Positions 1-9,400 of a stretch of DNA of 64,000 nucleotides are shown here, one piece after another. The notes under the pieces were generated by a model. The model did no database searches. It was not told the origin of the DNA and was given only the letters and a program-made list of their open reading frames with translations. This DNA comes from Onishia taeanensis (GTDB lineage: Bacteria > Pseudomonadota > Gammaproteobacteria > Pseudomonadales > Halomonadaceae): contig NZ_JABVXC010000002.1 of the NCBI RefSeq assembly GCF_013349955.1, positions 273,614-337,613 of the forward strand, in the 5' to 3' direction. Every line of letters begins with the position of its first letter. The first letter of the stretch is position 1. The position numbers and the translations under genes were made by a program.

Positions 1-714
1 GGCGGTGCCGAAGTCCAGGTCATGCTGCATCATGCCAATCAACAGCCCGCCGATGATGTTGACCACCATGATGACAAGTCCCGCCATGGCATCGCCACGC
101 ACGAACTTGCTGGCACCGTCCATGGAGCCGTAGAAGTCGGCTTCCTGGGATACATCGGAACGACGCTGACGCGCTTCGTCCTCACCGATCAGGCCGGCAT
201 TGAGGTCGGCATCGATCGCCATCTGCTTGCCGGGCATGGCATCGAGCATGAAGCGAGCCCCCACTTCGGCGATACGCCCGGCCCCCTTGGTGATGACCAT
301 GAAGTTGATGATGACCAGGATCAGGAACACCACCAGGCCAACAGCGAAGTTGCCGCCGACCAGAAACTGACCAAATGCCTCGATGACCTTGCCTGCCGAG
401 TCGCCACCATTATGCCCTTCCATCAACACCACACGCGTCGAGGCCACATTCAATGACAGGCGCAACAGCGTAGTGAACAGCAGTACTGCCGGAAAGGCCG
501 CGAAGTCGAGCGGCTTCTGGGTGAACATGCTGACCAATAACACCATCACCGCCAGGGCGATGTTAAAGGTGAAAAACAGGTCCAACGCGAAGGGGGGCAA
601 CGGCAGGATCATCATTGAAAGGATCATGATGATCAGCAGTGGACCCGCCAGCAGCTTCATCCGCATGTCGCCCAACAGATCCATGCGGCCCAGATAGTCA
701 GTCAGCGCTCTCAT
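1..714 (-). CDS. flhA: Flagellar export gate protein FlhA (N-terminal part, cut by window edge)
   Basis: FlhA is the large inner-membrane subunit of the flagellar type III export gate; it couples proton flow to export and its cytoplasmic ring docks substrate-chaperone complexes. The first 238 residues are present. They show several hydrophobic membrane segments and the FHIPEP signature region around residues 140-170, including [14 protein letters not shown] and [15 protein letters not shown]. The ATG at 714 follows AAGGAG with 5-base spacing. The gene lies 38 bases after the flhB stop on the same strand, so the two are probably cotranscribed. The cytoplasmic domain lies outside the window. 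Identification is certain from sequence and context. Confidence 0.97.
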   Translation of the reverse strand, partial: MRALTDYLGRMDLLGDMRMKLLAGPLLIIMILSMMILPLPPFALDLFFTFNIALAVMVLLVSMFTQKPLDFAAFPAVLLFTTLLRLSLNVASTRVVLMEGHNGGDSAGKVIEAFGQFLVGGNFAVGLVVFLILVIINFMVITKGAGRIAEVGARFMLDAMPGKQMAIDADLNAGLIGEDEARQRRSDVSQEADFYGSMDGASKFVRGDAMAGLVIMVVNIIGGLLIGMMQHDLDFGTA

Positions 715-752
715 CGAGGCTCCTTGGTGATTTCATCGCTCGGGGCGTCAGG

Positions 753-1889
753 CTAGGCCCCATCATCCAGTTCGCTGGGGACCGGCAGATCATGAGGTGT
801 CTCTGGCAACTCACCGCCCTCCTCGCGGACACTCTTGAGTCGCATCGACCAAGCCAGGACCTCGGCCACGGCCGTATAAAGCGCCATGGGCACCTCTGCA
901 TCGAGGTCGACATGGCCGTGCAGAGCTCGTGCCAATGGCGGAGCCTCGAGGATCGGGACACGATGTTCTTCGCCCAACTCACGGATCCGCTTGGCTACCT
1001 CATCGGCACCCTTGGCCACCACCCGCGGCGCGGCCATCTTGCCCTGGTCGTAGCTAAGTGCCACGGCATAGTGTGTCGGGTTGGTCACGATCACGTCGGC
1101 TTCCGGCACCTTGCTCATCATACGGTTGCGAGCCATGGCCTGTTGCTGGGAGCGAATGCGACCCTTGACTTGCGGATCACCCTCGGACTCCTTGTGTTCC
1201 CGCTTAACCTCGTCCTTGCTCATGCGCAACTTCTTGGTATGACTCCATAGCTGGAAGGGAACATCGATAAGTACCGCCACGATCAGGGTCAGTATCATCA
1301 AACCACTGGCCGTCGCGGCCAGGCTCATGGCATTGGCCAGGGCTTGCTTGATGGGCTGGCTCATCAACGACATGAACTCGCCAAGATGAGTCACCAGGAA
1401 CCAGGCACCTACGCCTCCGACCAGCACCGACTTGGCGATCGCCTTGGCCAGCTCAGCCAAGGCTTGGGTCGAGAAAAGCCGCTTCAGCCCCTTGAGGGGG
1501 TTCAACTTGGAAAGCTGGGGCTGCAATGACTTGGCCGATATCAGCCATCCACCCAGCAAGGCCGGTGCGACCAGGGCCACGAATACCAGCAGGAGGAACA
1601 GCGGCAAGAGCGTGAACAAGGCATTCTGCCCAAGCGTCCAGGCATGGGTCAGCATGGGCATCACTTCGAGCGCCTGACGACGCTCGAACAGAAACGACTG
1701 TTCCATGATCGTGCCCAGCTGGTTGTACAAGGTGTTGCCCATCGACCACAAGCCGATGACACCAGCCAACAACAACATGAAAGTCGCCAACTCTCGCGAA
1801 CGGGCTACCTGACCGTCTTCACGCGCCTTCTGTTCTCGTCGGGGCGTGGGATCTTCTGTCTTTTCGTCATCACTGCTTTCATCGGCCAT
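753..1889 (-). CDS. flhB: Flagellar export switch protein FlhB
   Basis: FlhB is the export-gate protein that switches substrate class from rod/hook to filament after self-cleavage. The 378-residue protein has the usual polar N-terminus (ESSDDEKTEDPTPRREQKA), four hydrophobic segments between about residues 30 and 210, and a cytoplasmic C-terminal domain. The autocleavage motif NPTH is intact in VIVTNPTHYAVALSYDQG near residue 270. The length is normal for the family. flhA follows directly, as in the enteric flhBA operon. The 230-base gap upstream carries no sigma-28-type promoter, as expected for a class-2 (FlhDC-dependent) gene, although no FlhDC box could be recognised by eye. Confidence 0.97.
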   Translation of the reverse strand: MADESSDDEKTEDPTPRREQKAREDGQVARSRELATFMLLLAGVIGLWSMGNTLYNQLGTIMEQSFLFERRQALEVMPMLTHAWTLGQNALFTLLPLFLLLVFVALVAPALLGGWLISAKSLQPQLSKLNPLKGLKRLFSTQALAELAKAIAKSVLVGGVGAWFLVTHLGEFMSLMSQPIKQALANAMSLAATASGLMILTLIVAVLIDVPFQLWSHTKKLRMSKDEVKREHKESEGDPQVKGRIRSQQQAMARNRMMSKVPEADVIVTNPTHYAVALSYDQGKMAAPRVVAKGADEVAKRIRELGEEHRVPILEAPPLARALHGHVDLDAEVPMALYTAVAEVLAWSMRLKSVREEGGELPETPHDLPVPSELDDGA

Positions 1890-2080
1890 AAGCCATAACC
1901 AGCGGGCACTTCCAGAGAGGGCAATTCGATGCTGATCATTGTCGAGAAAGCGAGGAAGGGGCGATGCGTCAAATAGCGCGACGTATTAGGCCTTATTCGG
2001 GCGCATGCGCCGTATCACCAAGCCGGGGGAAGCTTAAGCGGTAGGAAAGAAAATAGACAAACACAGCACGGGAGGCATGA

Positions 2081-2114
2081 AGCTCCGCCGAACATGACGA
2101 TGTCCGGCGGGGCT
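2081..2114 (-). terminator. Probable terminator hairpin after cheZ
   Basis: A roughly 15-bp GC-rich inverted repeat with a 4-base loop begins 6 bases beyond the cheZ stop: AGCTCCGCCGAACAT pairs with ATGTCCGGCGGGGCT, allowing one mismatch and one G-U. No run of T follows immediately on the minus strand, so it could be an intrinsic terminator of low efficiency or an mRNA-stabilising hairpin. It separates the chemotaxis operon from flhBA. Confidence 0.5.
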
Positions 2115-2120
2115 CAAGGT

Positions 2121-2807
2121 TTAGAAACCCAGTTCATCCAGGAGGTCATCGACCTGGTCCTGACTACTCACTACATCCGGCGCCTCTGACTTGACTTGAG
2201 GGCCATTCAGCAGTGAGGCCTCACGCTTGGCGTCGGCCTCCCACTGCCCTTCGGCGCGACGCTTCATCTCGTCGCGACCCTGCTCGGCGGGCACGCTGTC
2301 GAGCAGCACCTGTACCAGCTGATGCTCGATCTCACGGATGACATCCATCATCTTCTTGATCACTTGGCCCGTCAGATCCTGAAAGTCCTGGGCCATCATG
2401 ATTTCCATCAACTCCTTCTGCGTCCCTTGAGTCTTCTCGGGCACCTCTGCTAGATAGCTGCGCGTATCAATGACCAGCTCACGAGCTTCATCCAGTTCTT
2501 TCGGTGCGTCGAACCACTCAGCCCAGCGCTTGTCGAGCGACGAAGCGCGGGACTCGAGATCATCCTGCAGCGGCTGAGCCCGATCGATGGCATTGAGTGC
2601 TCGGTCCGCCGCCTGTTCGGTCATCGAGGCCACGTAGTTCAGACGATCCCTCGCATCAGGAATCGCCTCGGCCGCCTTCTCGATTTCCTGGTCAAGCCCG
2701 AGCTCGCGCATGTTCTCACGCAGCATGCGCGTCAGCTGCCCAATGCGCTTCACCAGGTCTTCGCTGCCACCGCCGGGGGTAGACGCCTGTTGAGCATTTT
2801 CGCTCAT
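2121..2807 (-). CDS. cheZ: CheY-P phosphatase CheZ
   Basis: CheZ removes phosphate from CheY-P and so ends the tumble signal. The C-terminal CheY-binding tail [12 protein letters not shown] nearly matches the E. coli tail. The catalytic-helix region [20 protein letters not shown] carries the conserved glutamine that directs the attacking water. The start at 2807 (MSENAQQ) is preferred over a longer frame from 2831 because AGGAG lies 8 bases before it; the product is 228 residues. It follows cheY closely, as the last gene of the receptor-cheRBYZ operon. The rest is predicted to be a long coiled-coil hairpin. Identification is firm. Confidence 0.95.
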   Translation of the reverse strand: MSENAQQASTPGGGSEDLVKRIGQLTRMLRENMRELGLDQEIEKAAEAIPDARDRLNYVASMTEQAADRALNAIDRAQPLQDDLESRASSLDKRWAEWFDAPKELDEARELVIDTRSYLAEVPEKTQGTQKELMEIMMAQDFQDLTGQVIKKMMDVIREIEHQLVQVLLDSVPAEQGRDEMKRRAEGQWEADAKREASLLNGPQVKSEAPDVVSSQDQVDDLLDELGF

Positions 2808-2845
2808 GATCGTTTCTCCTGCCGAGGGCAAGCCCCTCGTCGTGA

Positions 2846-3235
2846 TTACATGCCGAGCTTTTCGAAGATCTTGTTCAGCTTCTCATCGAGCGTCGCGGCG
2901 GTGAACGGCTTGACCACATAACCATTGGCGCCTGCTTGAGCGGCGGCAATGATGTTTTCCTTCTTGGCTTCAGCGGTCACCATTAGCACCGGCAACTCTT
3001 TCAGGCTATCGTCGCTGCGGATCTGCTTGAGCATCTCCAGACCATCGAGGTTGGGCATGTTCCAATCCGATACCACAAATTCAAAGCCGCCCTGCTTGAG
3101 CTTGTTCAGACCGTCCTGACCATCCTCGGCCTCTTCCACATTCGTGAACCCCAGCTCCTTGAGCAGGCTGCGCACGATACGCCGCATGGTGGGAAAATCA
3201 TCCACCACCAGAATTTTCATATCCTTATTGGCCAT
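2846..3235 (-). CDS. cheY: Chemotaxis response regulator CheY
   Basis: Single-domain receiver that, when phosphorylated by CheA, binds FliM and FliN to switch rotation. The 129-residue product matches E. coli CheY almost end to end: acidic pair in [11 protein letters not shown], phospho-acceptor Asp in [12 protein letters not shown], Thr in [10 protein letters not shown] and Lys in [10 protein letters not shown]. The start at 3235 (MANKDMK) is chosen because it gives the E. coli length and has AAGAGG 5 bases upstream; a longer frame from 3253 is less likely. It is the only CheY-like protein in the window and lies between a receptor gene and cheZ. Confidence 0.97.
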   Translation of the reverse strand: MANKDMKILVVDDFPTMRRIVRSLLKELGFTNVEEAEDGQDGLNKLKQGGFEFVVSDWNMPNLDGLEMLKQIRSDDSLKELPVLMVTAEAKKENIIAAAQAGANGYVVKPFTAATLDEKLNKIFEKLGM

Positions 3236-3292
3236 TTCAACCTCTTGCGTCATGTCGTCATTATCAAGACCGGCGAAGGTGCCGGCCCGTTA

Positions 3293-4999
3293 TCAGAATT
3301 CTTCCCAGTCGTCTTCCGTCGTGGCCTTGTCACGGGTTGCCGGCACCTGGTGCGCGGCCGCCGAGCGAGTCAGCCCAGAGCGACGTTCTTCCGTACGACC
3401 AGGCGGTAGGGAGGCACTCTCAGCGGGCGGTGCCTGAGTGATGCCGCCCGCCAGGCGGAAGACCGCTACCGCCTGCTCGAGACGGCTAGCCTGCTCTTCG
3501 AGAGATGTTGCCGCCGCCGCCGCTTGCTGAACCAACGCCGCATTCTGCTGCGTCACCTGGTCCATCTGGCCAACGGCTTGAGTGACTTGCTCGATGCCAT
3601 CGCTCTGTTCCTGCGAAGCAGCCGAGATTTCATCCATGATGTCAGTCACACGCTTAACGGCGTCCACCACTTCCTGCATGGTCTGACCTGCCTGCTCGAC
3701 CAAGGTGGAGCCTTGTTTGACCTGGCCCACGGAGTCGTCGATCAGGGTCTTGATTTCCTTGGCTGCCGAGGCGCTACGCCCCGCCAGATTACGCACTTCC
3801 CCCGCTACCACAGCAAAGCCTCGGCCCTGCTCACCGGCCCTTGCGGCCTCGACCGAGGCATTGAGCGCCAGGATATTGGTCTGGAAGGCAATCGAATCGA
3901 TGACGCCAGTAATATCGGAAATTTTCTGAGAGCTTTGCGAAATACCCTGCATGGTGGTGATAACGCGATCGACCACCTCACCGCCCTTGCCCGCCGTGCT
4001 CGACGCCTCGAAGGCAAGACCGCTGGCCTGACGCGCGTTGTCGGCATTCTGCTTAACGGTGGTGGTCAGTTCCTCCATGCTCGAGGCGGTCTGCTGAAGC
4101 GAAGCTGCCTGCTCTTCGGTGCGCGATGACAGGTCGGCGTTGCCGCTGGCGATCTCCCGCGTCCCCACATGGATCGAGCTGCTGCTTTCGCGCACCGTAC
4201 CCACCGTTTTGGCAAGCCCCTGCTGCATATCGCGCATGGCGGCGAACAACTTGCCGATCTCGTTTTTCGTGGTGGCACGGATATCTTCAGTGAGATCCGC
4301 CTTGGCGATGCGCTCGAGAGTCACCACCGCCGAATTCAGCGGCTGGATGACGATCTTACGCAGGGCTACATGAATCAGTATCAGGATAACGGCCGTCACC
4401 AGCAGAGCCACAAGCCCGACGCGCTCGTAGAGAGCCGTGCTGGCGCCATAATCTGCCATCAGGTTGTCGCCGCGCTCACCGGCATAGCGCACGAAATCCG
4501 TGATTCCCTTATCGGCGGCTTGGTTCAGGCCCACCAAGCGCTCTTGCAGGTTCCGGTACCGGTCGAGATCACCTGCCAACAAAGCCTCAGCCTGCTGACG
4601 TACAGCGCCCAAGTAGCTACCAAAATCCTCACTGATGCGCGCGGTGAGCGCCTTGCCTTGAGACTTGCTGGGCACAGCAACGAAATTGTCGTAACGAGCT
4701 TCGGCACGATCAATTTGATCGACGATTTGCGTGAGTCTCTGGTCCTGATTCTGCCTGTCCTGGACTAGCTTCGAATAGGCGACGGCGATATCGACTCGCG
4801 CACCACTCAGCAAGGCGTCTGCACGGTTGATTTCATTGAGCTGTGACACATTGATCCGGTCCAGGGTGACCAGGGTCTCGTTTGCCATACTGGCGGCCTT
4901 TCCTCCAAGACTCGAGACCAGAAGAATGAGCAAGGCAAACAGGACCAGAACGGACGTCATCGCCGTCTTGATACTGATGTTGCGAAAGAGGGTCATCAT
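3293..4999 (-). CDS. Methyl-accepting chemotaxis protein with periplasmic four-helix sensor
   Basis: Transmembrane chemoreceptor of 568 residues. It has one membrane helix at about 12-33, a periplasmic four-helix-bundle type sensor at about 34-190 (Tar/Tsr class, ligand unknown), a second membrane helix at about 193-212, a HAMP domain, and a long signalling coiled coil. The conserved tip includes [20 protein letters not shown]. The C-terminus is DDWEEF, an aromatic-acidic pentapeptide like the NWETF tether that binds CheR and CheB in E. coli. It lies between cheB and cheY, which differs from E. coli, where receptors precede cheR. No own promoter is seen in the short gap before it, so it is probably transcribed with cheB. 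Confidence 0.93.
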   Translation of the reverse strand: MMTLFRNISIKTAMTSVLVLFALLILLVSSLGGKAASMANETLVTLDRINVSQLNEINRADALLSGARVDIAVAYSKLVQDRQNQDQRLTQIVDQIDRAEARYDNFVAVPSKSQGKALTARISEDFGSYLGAVRQQAEALLAGDLDRYRNLQERLVGLNQAADKGITDFVRYAGERGDNLMADYGASTALYERVGLVALLVTAVILILIHVALRKIVIQPLNSAVVTLERIAKADLTEDIRATTKNEIGKLFAAMRDMQQGLAKTVGTVRESSSSIHVGTREIASGNADLSSRTEEQAASLQQTASSMEELTTTVKQNADNARQASGLAFEASSTAGKGGEVVDRVITTMQGISQSSQKISDITGVIDSIAFQTNILALNASVEAARAGEQGRGFAVVAGEVRNLAGRSASAAKEIKTLIDDSVGQVKQGSTLVEQAGQTMQEVVDAVKRVTDIMDEISAASQEQSDGIEQVTQAVGQMDQVTQQNAALVQQAAAAATSLEEQASRLEQAVAVFRLAGGITQAPPAESASLPPGRTEERRSGLTRSAAAHQVPATRDKATTEDDWEEF

Positions 5000-5039
5000 G
5001 CCGTCAATTCCTATGTAAATGTTGGGGGCTCGCCACGAG

Positions 5040-6101
5040 TCAAACGCGCTGTGCGCGGCCGGAGGCTGCCACCAGTTTCAGCAAGCGAGGGGCGATGGCA
5101 TCGAGAGGCAACACCTCGTCGGCGGCCCCCAAGGCGATGGCTTCACGCGGCATGCCAAAGACCACACAGCTATCTTCGTCCTGAGCCACCGTTGCGGCAC
5201 CGGCATTGCGCATGGCCAACAAGCCGGCGGCACCGTCCTTGCCCATGCCCGTCAGCAGCACTCCTATGGCGTTACGTCCGGCCTGCTGGGCAGCCGACTC
5301 GAAGAGCACATCGACAGAGGGGCGGTGGCGATTGACCGGCGGGCCGCTATCGAGACGCACCACATAGTTGGCACCGCTACGCGCCAACTTGAGGTGCTGA
5401 TCGCCCGGAGCAATATAGGCATGGCCAGGTAACACACGCTCCCCATCATGGGCTTCTTTGACGCGAATCTGACAAAGCTTGTCTAGACGCTCGGCGAAAG
5501 ATCGAGTGAAACCGCCCGGCATGTGCTGAGTGATCAGGATCGCAGGGGCATTGGAAGGCAGAGGCTCGAGCACATTGCGAATGGCTTCGGTGCCCCCCGT
5601 TGACGCCCCAATGATCAATAGCTTCTCGCTGGATACCAGCGGCGCCTTGAGCGTTTGCGGTACCGGGCGATCCTTTTGGCGCACTTGTCGTGGCCGAGAT
5701 CGCGCTGCGGCACGAATCTTTTCGGCGATCAGCTCGCCATAGTCCATCATGCCGCTGCGAATGCCCATGGAGGGTTTGGCAAGGAAATCCAGCGCGCCAA
5801 GTTCCAGCGCTCGCAGGGTTATCTCCGACCCCGCCTGAGTCAGCGACGAGACCATCAACACCGGCATGGGGCGCAGCCGCATCAGGCGTTCGAGAAAGTC
5901 CAGCCCGTCCATGCGAGGCATTTCCACGTCCAGGGTCAGCACATCAGGGTTGTGCTGCTTGATCAGATCTCGCGCCACTAACGGATCCGGGGCGACAGCC
6001 ACCACTTCCATATCCGGCTGTTGGTTAATGATTTCGCTGAGCAGGTCGCGTATCAGCGCCGAATCATCGACGCAAAGCACCTTGATCCTGGCTGAGCTCA
6101 A
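5040..6101 (-). CDS. cheB: Chemotaxis methylesterase/deamidase CheB
   Basis: CheB removes methyl groups from receptors (and deamidates glutamines) when its receiver is phosphorylated. The receiver domain has [12 protein letters not shown] and the phospho-Asp in [13 protein letters not shown]. The catalytic domain shows the Ser in [12 protein letters not shown], the His in [13 protein letters not shown] and the Asp in [12 protein letters not shown]. The 353-residue length is normal. The start is TTG at 6101: AAAGGAGA lies about 7 bases upstream and no better ATG exists before the receiver domain. A sigma-28-type promoter sits 66 bases upstream at 6167-6193, so cheB and the genes after it can be expressed independently of the upstream receptors. 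Confidence 0.96.
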   Translation of the reverse strand: MSSARIKVLCVDDSALIRDLLSEIINQQPDMEVVAVAPDPLVARDLIKQHNPDVLTLDVEMPRMDGLDFLERLMRLRPMPVLMVSSLTQAGSEITLRALELGALDFLAKPSMGIRSGMMDYGELIAEKIRAAARSRPRQVRQKDRPVPQTLKAPLVSSEKLLIIGASTGGTEAIRNVLEPLPSNAPAILITQHMPGGFTRSFAERLDKLCQIRVKEAHDGERVLPGHAYIAPGDQHLKLARSGANYVVRLDSGPPVNRHRPSVDVLFESAAQQAGRNAIGVLLTGMGKDGAAGLLAMRNAGAATVAQDEDSCVVFGMPREAIALGAADEVLPLDAIAPRLLKLVAASGRAQRV

Positions 6102-6166
6102 GGCAAATCTCCTTTGTTAAGTGCCGGCTGCCGCAACGGACGCGTAACTCGCCGGCATCTTTCATG

Positions 6167-6193
6167 TTATCGGCTGCCATGAAGCCAGCTTTA
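6167..6193 (-). promoter_or_regulatory. Sigma-28 (FliA) type promoter for cheB
   Basis: On the minus strand the sequence reads TAAAGCTG, 11 bases, then GCCGATAA, a perfect -10 element with the standard 15-base gap after TAAA. It lies in the cheR-cheB gap, directed at cheB. The promoter class is inferred from the consensus. Confidence 0.85.
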
Positions 6194-6240
6194 ACCGCCC
6201 AATGCACCGGCAACCACAAGAGTCAGGAACAGCCAGCGCA

Positions 6241-7062
6241 TTAGGTACGAGGTGAGAGGGTATAGACGGTCTGACCGCGCAGCCGGAATGCATCGCTGAT
6301 ATAGGAAAAGTTCTCCGAATGCCCCGCGAACAGCAGGCCATCGGGCTTCAGCAGCGGTGCAAATCGCTGAAGTATCTTCGCCTGGGTCGACTTGTCGAAG
6401 TAGATCATCACGTTGCGACAGAAGATGGCATCGAAAGGGCCTTCGATAGGCCAGCCCGGGGCCAGCAGGTTCAGAGACTTGAACTCGACCATCGACGCCA
6501 CCTCAGGGCGCACCCGGGCAAACCCGGCCCGCCGACCGCTGCCTTTCTGGAAGAAGCGCTTGATTCGCCCTTCCTCGAGCTTGGCGACCTGATCCATGGC
6601 ATAGATGCCATCCCGGGCTCGGTTAAGCGCATCGGAATCGATGTCGGTGGCCACCACCTGGCACTGGTCGGCCCGTGCTCCCAAGGCTTCCTGTAGCGTC
6701 ATGGCAATCGAATAAGGCTCTTCACCCGTGGATGCGGCGGCACTCCAGACACGCACGGTGTCTCGCCGCCCGGCCACATGCTGAGAAAGCAGCGGAAAGT
6801 GGTGCGCTTCGCGAAAGAATGCCGTCAGGTTGGTGGTCAAGGCGTTGGTAAAGGCCTCCCATTCCCGTGCCTCGGGCTGCCGCTCGAGGCGAGCCAGATA
6901 ATCACTGAAGTGGGTAAGGCCATGATGGCGCAACCGCTTGGCAAGACGGCTATAGACCATCTCGCGCTTGTGCTCAGCGAGCACGATACCCGCTCGCTGA
7001 TAGATGAGCTCACGAATGCGGGTGAAATCCTTCTCGGTGAGCACTAGGTCCCGCTCGGCCAT
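6241..7062 (-). CDS. cheR: Chemotaxis receptor methyltransferase CheR
   Basis: CheR transfers methyl groups from S-adenosylmethionine to receptor glutamates. The protein matches E. coli CheR throughout: LIYQRAGIVLAEHKREMVY near the N-terminus, TTNLTAFFREAHHFPLL, the SAM-binding VWSAAASTGEEPYSIAM, and AIFCRNVMIYFDK. The start is uncertain. ATG 7062 (MAERDLVL) corresponds to an internal Met in E. coli CheR and has a GGAGGG upstream. An alternative is TTG 7116, which overlaps the preceding receptor stop as TTGA with GGAGG 4 bases before it; the frame is open to TTG 7128. The longer forms would resemble the N-terminal extension of E. coli CheR. Coupling to the upstream receptor is likely. Confidence 0.94.
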   Translation of the reverse strand: MAERDLVLTEKDFTRIRELIYQRAGIVLAEHKREMVYSRLAKRLRHHGLTHFSDYLARLERQPEAREWEAFTNALTTNLTAFFREAHHFPLLSQHVAGRRDTVRVWSAAASTGEEPYSIAMTLQEALGARADQCQVVATDIDSDALNRARDGIYAMDQVAKLEEGRIKRFFQKGSGRRAGFARVRPEVASMVEFKSLNLLAPGWPIEGPFDAIFCRNVMIYFDKSTQAKILQRFAPLLKPDGLLFAGHSENFSYISDAFRLRGQTVYTLSPRT

Positions 7063-7112
7063 GGAGGCCGACCACCCTCCCTGGCCGGCCGCCTCACGGG
7101 GTACATGACTGT

Positions 7113-9305
7113 TCAAAACGCCTCCCAATCATCGTTGGCATTCGCCAACTGACGATTCTGTTTCAAAGCCTGATTTGAGCTACGAGAATGTTGCTGACCC
7201 GATGGTGACCGCTCACCCCGCCCGGAGGACTGACCCAGGGCCGGCATTTCACTTACCTTATTCGGTAACCGCTGGATCGATTCGGCACCAACGCCGCGCA
7301 GACGGAAAGCGGCAATGGCCGTACTCAAGACCAGGGTCTGCTGCTCAAGCTGCGAAGCGGCACGTGCCGAGGACTGCACTCGAGTGGCATTCTGTTGCGT
7401 CACCTCATCCATCTGCGCGATCGCCTGGTTGATTTGCGTAATGCCGCTGCTCTGCTCCTCTGAGGCAGCGGTGATCTCGCCCATGATGTCGTTGACGCGT
7501 GTAGCGGCTGACACCACCTCCCCAATGGCTTCTTCTGCTGACTTGACCAGCCCTGCACCGCTGTCGATTTCTTTGGCCGAGCCAGAGATCAGGCCGCGAA
7601 TCTCTTTGGATGCCGAACTGCTGCGACCGGCCAGGCTACGAACCTCTTCGGCGACCACGGCAAAGCCGCGACCGTGTTCACCAGCGCGCGCCGCCTCTAC
7701 CGAAGCGTTGAGCGCCAGAATATTGGTCTGGAAAGCGATCGAATCGATGACGTCGATAATCTCGGTCATCTTGCGCGAGCTTGCCGTGATGCGTTCCATG
7801 GTATCGACGACTTGGTTCATCAACTCGCCGGCATTGCCCACCTGGGTGGCGTTCTCCACCGCAAGGGTGCTGGCCTGACGCGCATTGTCGGCGTTCTGCC
7901 TGACCGTAGTGGTCATCTCTTCCATGCTGGAGGCAGTTTCTTGCAACGAGGCAGCCTGCTGCTCGGTGCGCGATGACAGGTCTTCGTTGCCCTGCGCGAT
8001 ATCACGCGCCGCTGGCCCTACCACCGTCACGCTGCCGTTGACGTCATTGATGATCGTGCCGAGGCTCTTGCGCATCGTATTCAGAGCCACCATCAAGCGC
8101 CCGGCCTCATCATCGCGATGCCCCGGCATGGTGGCGGCGAGATTCCCCGCAGCGATCTGCTGAGTGAACTGCATCGATTCACGCAGCGGCTTGACCAGCG
8201 CCCGGATGGTCAGCGCGCCCAGCAGAACAAGCAGCAGCATCCCGACGGCCAGCAGCACCCCCTGAATGAAGATCATCTGCTGCTGATCGGCCTCGGCCAG
8301 CTCGGCGATGCTGGCGGCATTTGCCTGCTTGTCGGCCACCAGGTCATTGATGGTAGTGGAGAGCTCATCGCCCTTGGGGCGCAACACCTCGTTGAAGGCC
8401 ACATAGGCCTTGTAAAAATCACCCGAGTCGAGCGCCGCTATCGCCGCATTCAGGCCATCATCGATATAGACATCGAGCCCCTCGGCGAAGGTCTGCTCTG
8501 TGGCCGAGAGATTGTCACTCTCGCCGACGAAACCGCCCCAGGCGCCTTCAAGCTTTGTCACCAGCTCACCGACCGTCGCTTTGAGACTGTCCACATCGGC
8601 AGACATCGGGTTACTGACAGGCCCATCGAGCTGATCACGCCCCTGGGTCATCAACTGCTCGATACGCTGTAAACGCGCCACGTCCTCAAGGCCATCCCGG
8701 TTGATCTCATTGAGTCGCTCGCCGGCAACGTTGAGACTGAAAAGTCCCAGGCTGCTGCTGGCCACCAGCAGCAGCACCGAGACCCCGATCATGGTCGTCA
8801 AGCGAGAACGCATGCTGCGCAGATTGACTTGCCGCAGCCGGCTCAGCACACCGCGACGCCGCAATCTACCGCGCTCGAGTGTCAGGTGCTTGCCGCGGCC
8901 TTCGCGGATCAGCGCATAGCTGCGTTCCGCTTCCTCGATAGCCTCGCGCGTCGCCTGAACCCTTAGCGAGGCATAGCCAACCAGCTCACCGTCCTCGATG
9001 ATCGGAGTGACGCTGGCATGAACCCAGTAATGATCCCCATCCTTACGGCGGTTCTTGACCAGCCCGGCCCAGCTTTCTCCTGCCTTGAGGGTCTCCCACA
9101 TGTTGGCGAAGGCTTCCACCGGCATGTCGGGATGGCGCACCAGATTGTGCGGCGACCCTAGCAACTCTTCCTGGGAAAAGCCGCTGATCTTGATGAAAGC
9201 CGGGTTGGCATAGGTGATGCGCCCCTTGGTATCCGTTCTCGAGATCAGGAAGTCGTCTTCTTTCAGCTCTACTTCCCGCTGCGTGACAGGCTGGTTATTG
9301 CGCAT
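7113..9305 (-). CDS. Chemoreceptor with Aer-like PAS domain and additional periplasmic region
   Basis: A 730-residue receptor. Residues about 15-120 form a PAS domain strikingly like the FAD-binding PAS of the energy-taxis receptor Aer: SPHNLVRHPDMPVEAFANMW and VKNRRKDGDHYWVHA. The cytoplasmic PAS is followed by a membrane helix at about 170-192, a roughly 155-residue helical periplasmic region, a second membrane helix near 350-372, HAMP, and the conserved signalling coiled coil. The C-terminus DDWEAF is a CheR/CheB tether. Aer of E. coli has no periplasmic domain, so this protein may combine redox or energy sensing inside with a second sensor outside. Its stop overlaps the possible cheR start. 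Confidence 0.92.
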   Translation of the reverse strand: MRNNQPVTQREVELKEDDFLISRTDTKGRITYANPAFIKISGFSQEELLGSPHNLVRHPDMPVEAFANMWETLKAGESWAGLVKNRRKDGDHYWVHASVTPIIEDGELVGYASLRVQATREAIEEAERSYALIREGRGKHLTLERGRLRRRGVLSRLRQVNLRSMRSRLTTMIGVSVLLLVASSSLGLFSLNVAGERLNEINRDGLEDVARLQRIEQLMTQGRDQLDGPVSNPMSADVDSLKATVGELVTKLEGAWGGFVGESDNLSATEQTFAEGLDVYIDDGLNAAIAALDSGDFYKAYVAFNEVLRPKGDELSTTINDLVADKQANAASIAELAEADQQQMIFIQGVLLAVGMLLLVLLGALTIRALVKPLRESMQFTQQIAAGNLAATMPGHRDDEAGRLMVALNTMRKSLGTIINDVNGSVTVVGPAARDIAQGNEDLSSRTEQQAASLQETASSMEEMTTTVRQNADNARQASTLAVENATQVGNAGELMNQVVDTMERITASSRKMTEIIDVIDSIAFQTNILALNASVEAARAGEHGRGFAVVAEEVRSLAGRSSSASKEIRGLISGSAKEIDSGAGLVKSAEEAIGEVVSAATRVNDIMGEITAASEEQSSGITQINQAIAQMDEVTQQNATRVQSSARAASQLEQQTLVLSTAIAAFRLRGVGAESIQRLPNKVSEMPALGQSSGRGERSPSGQQHSRSSNQALKQNRQLANANDDWEAF

Positions 9306-9400
9306 CTATTCCCCCTTGCATTGGACCCTGCGAGTCCTGACAGACTTGTTTGTTATATTCAGATTCAATGAACTAAATCGGCACCAGGCATTCTTGTCGC

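Noticed and set aside
9375..9382. GCCGATTT on the minus strand before the Aer-like receptor
   Set aside because: No suitable -35 at 15-16 bases; imperfect -10; overlaps the region just before the next gene's end.
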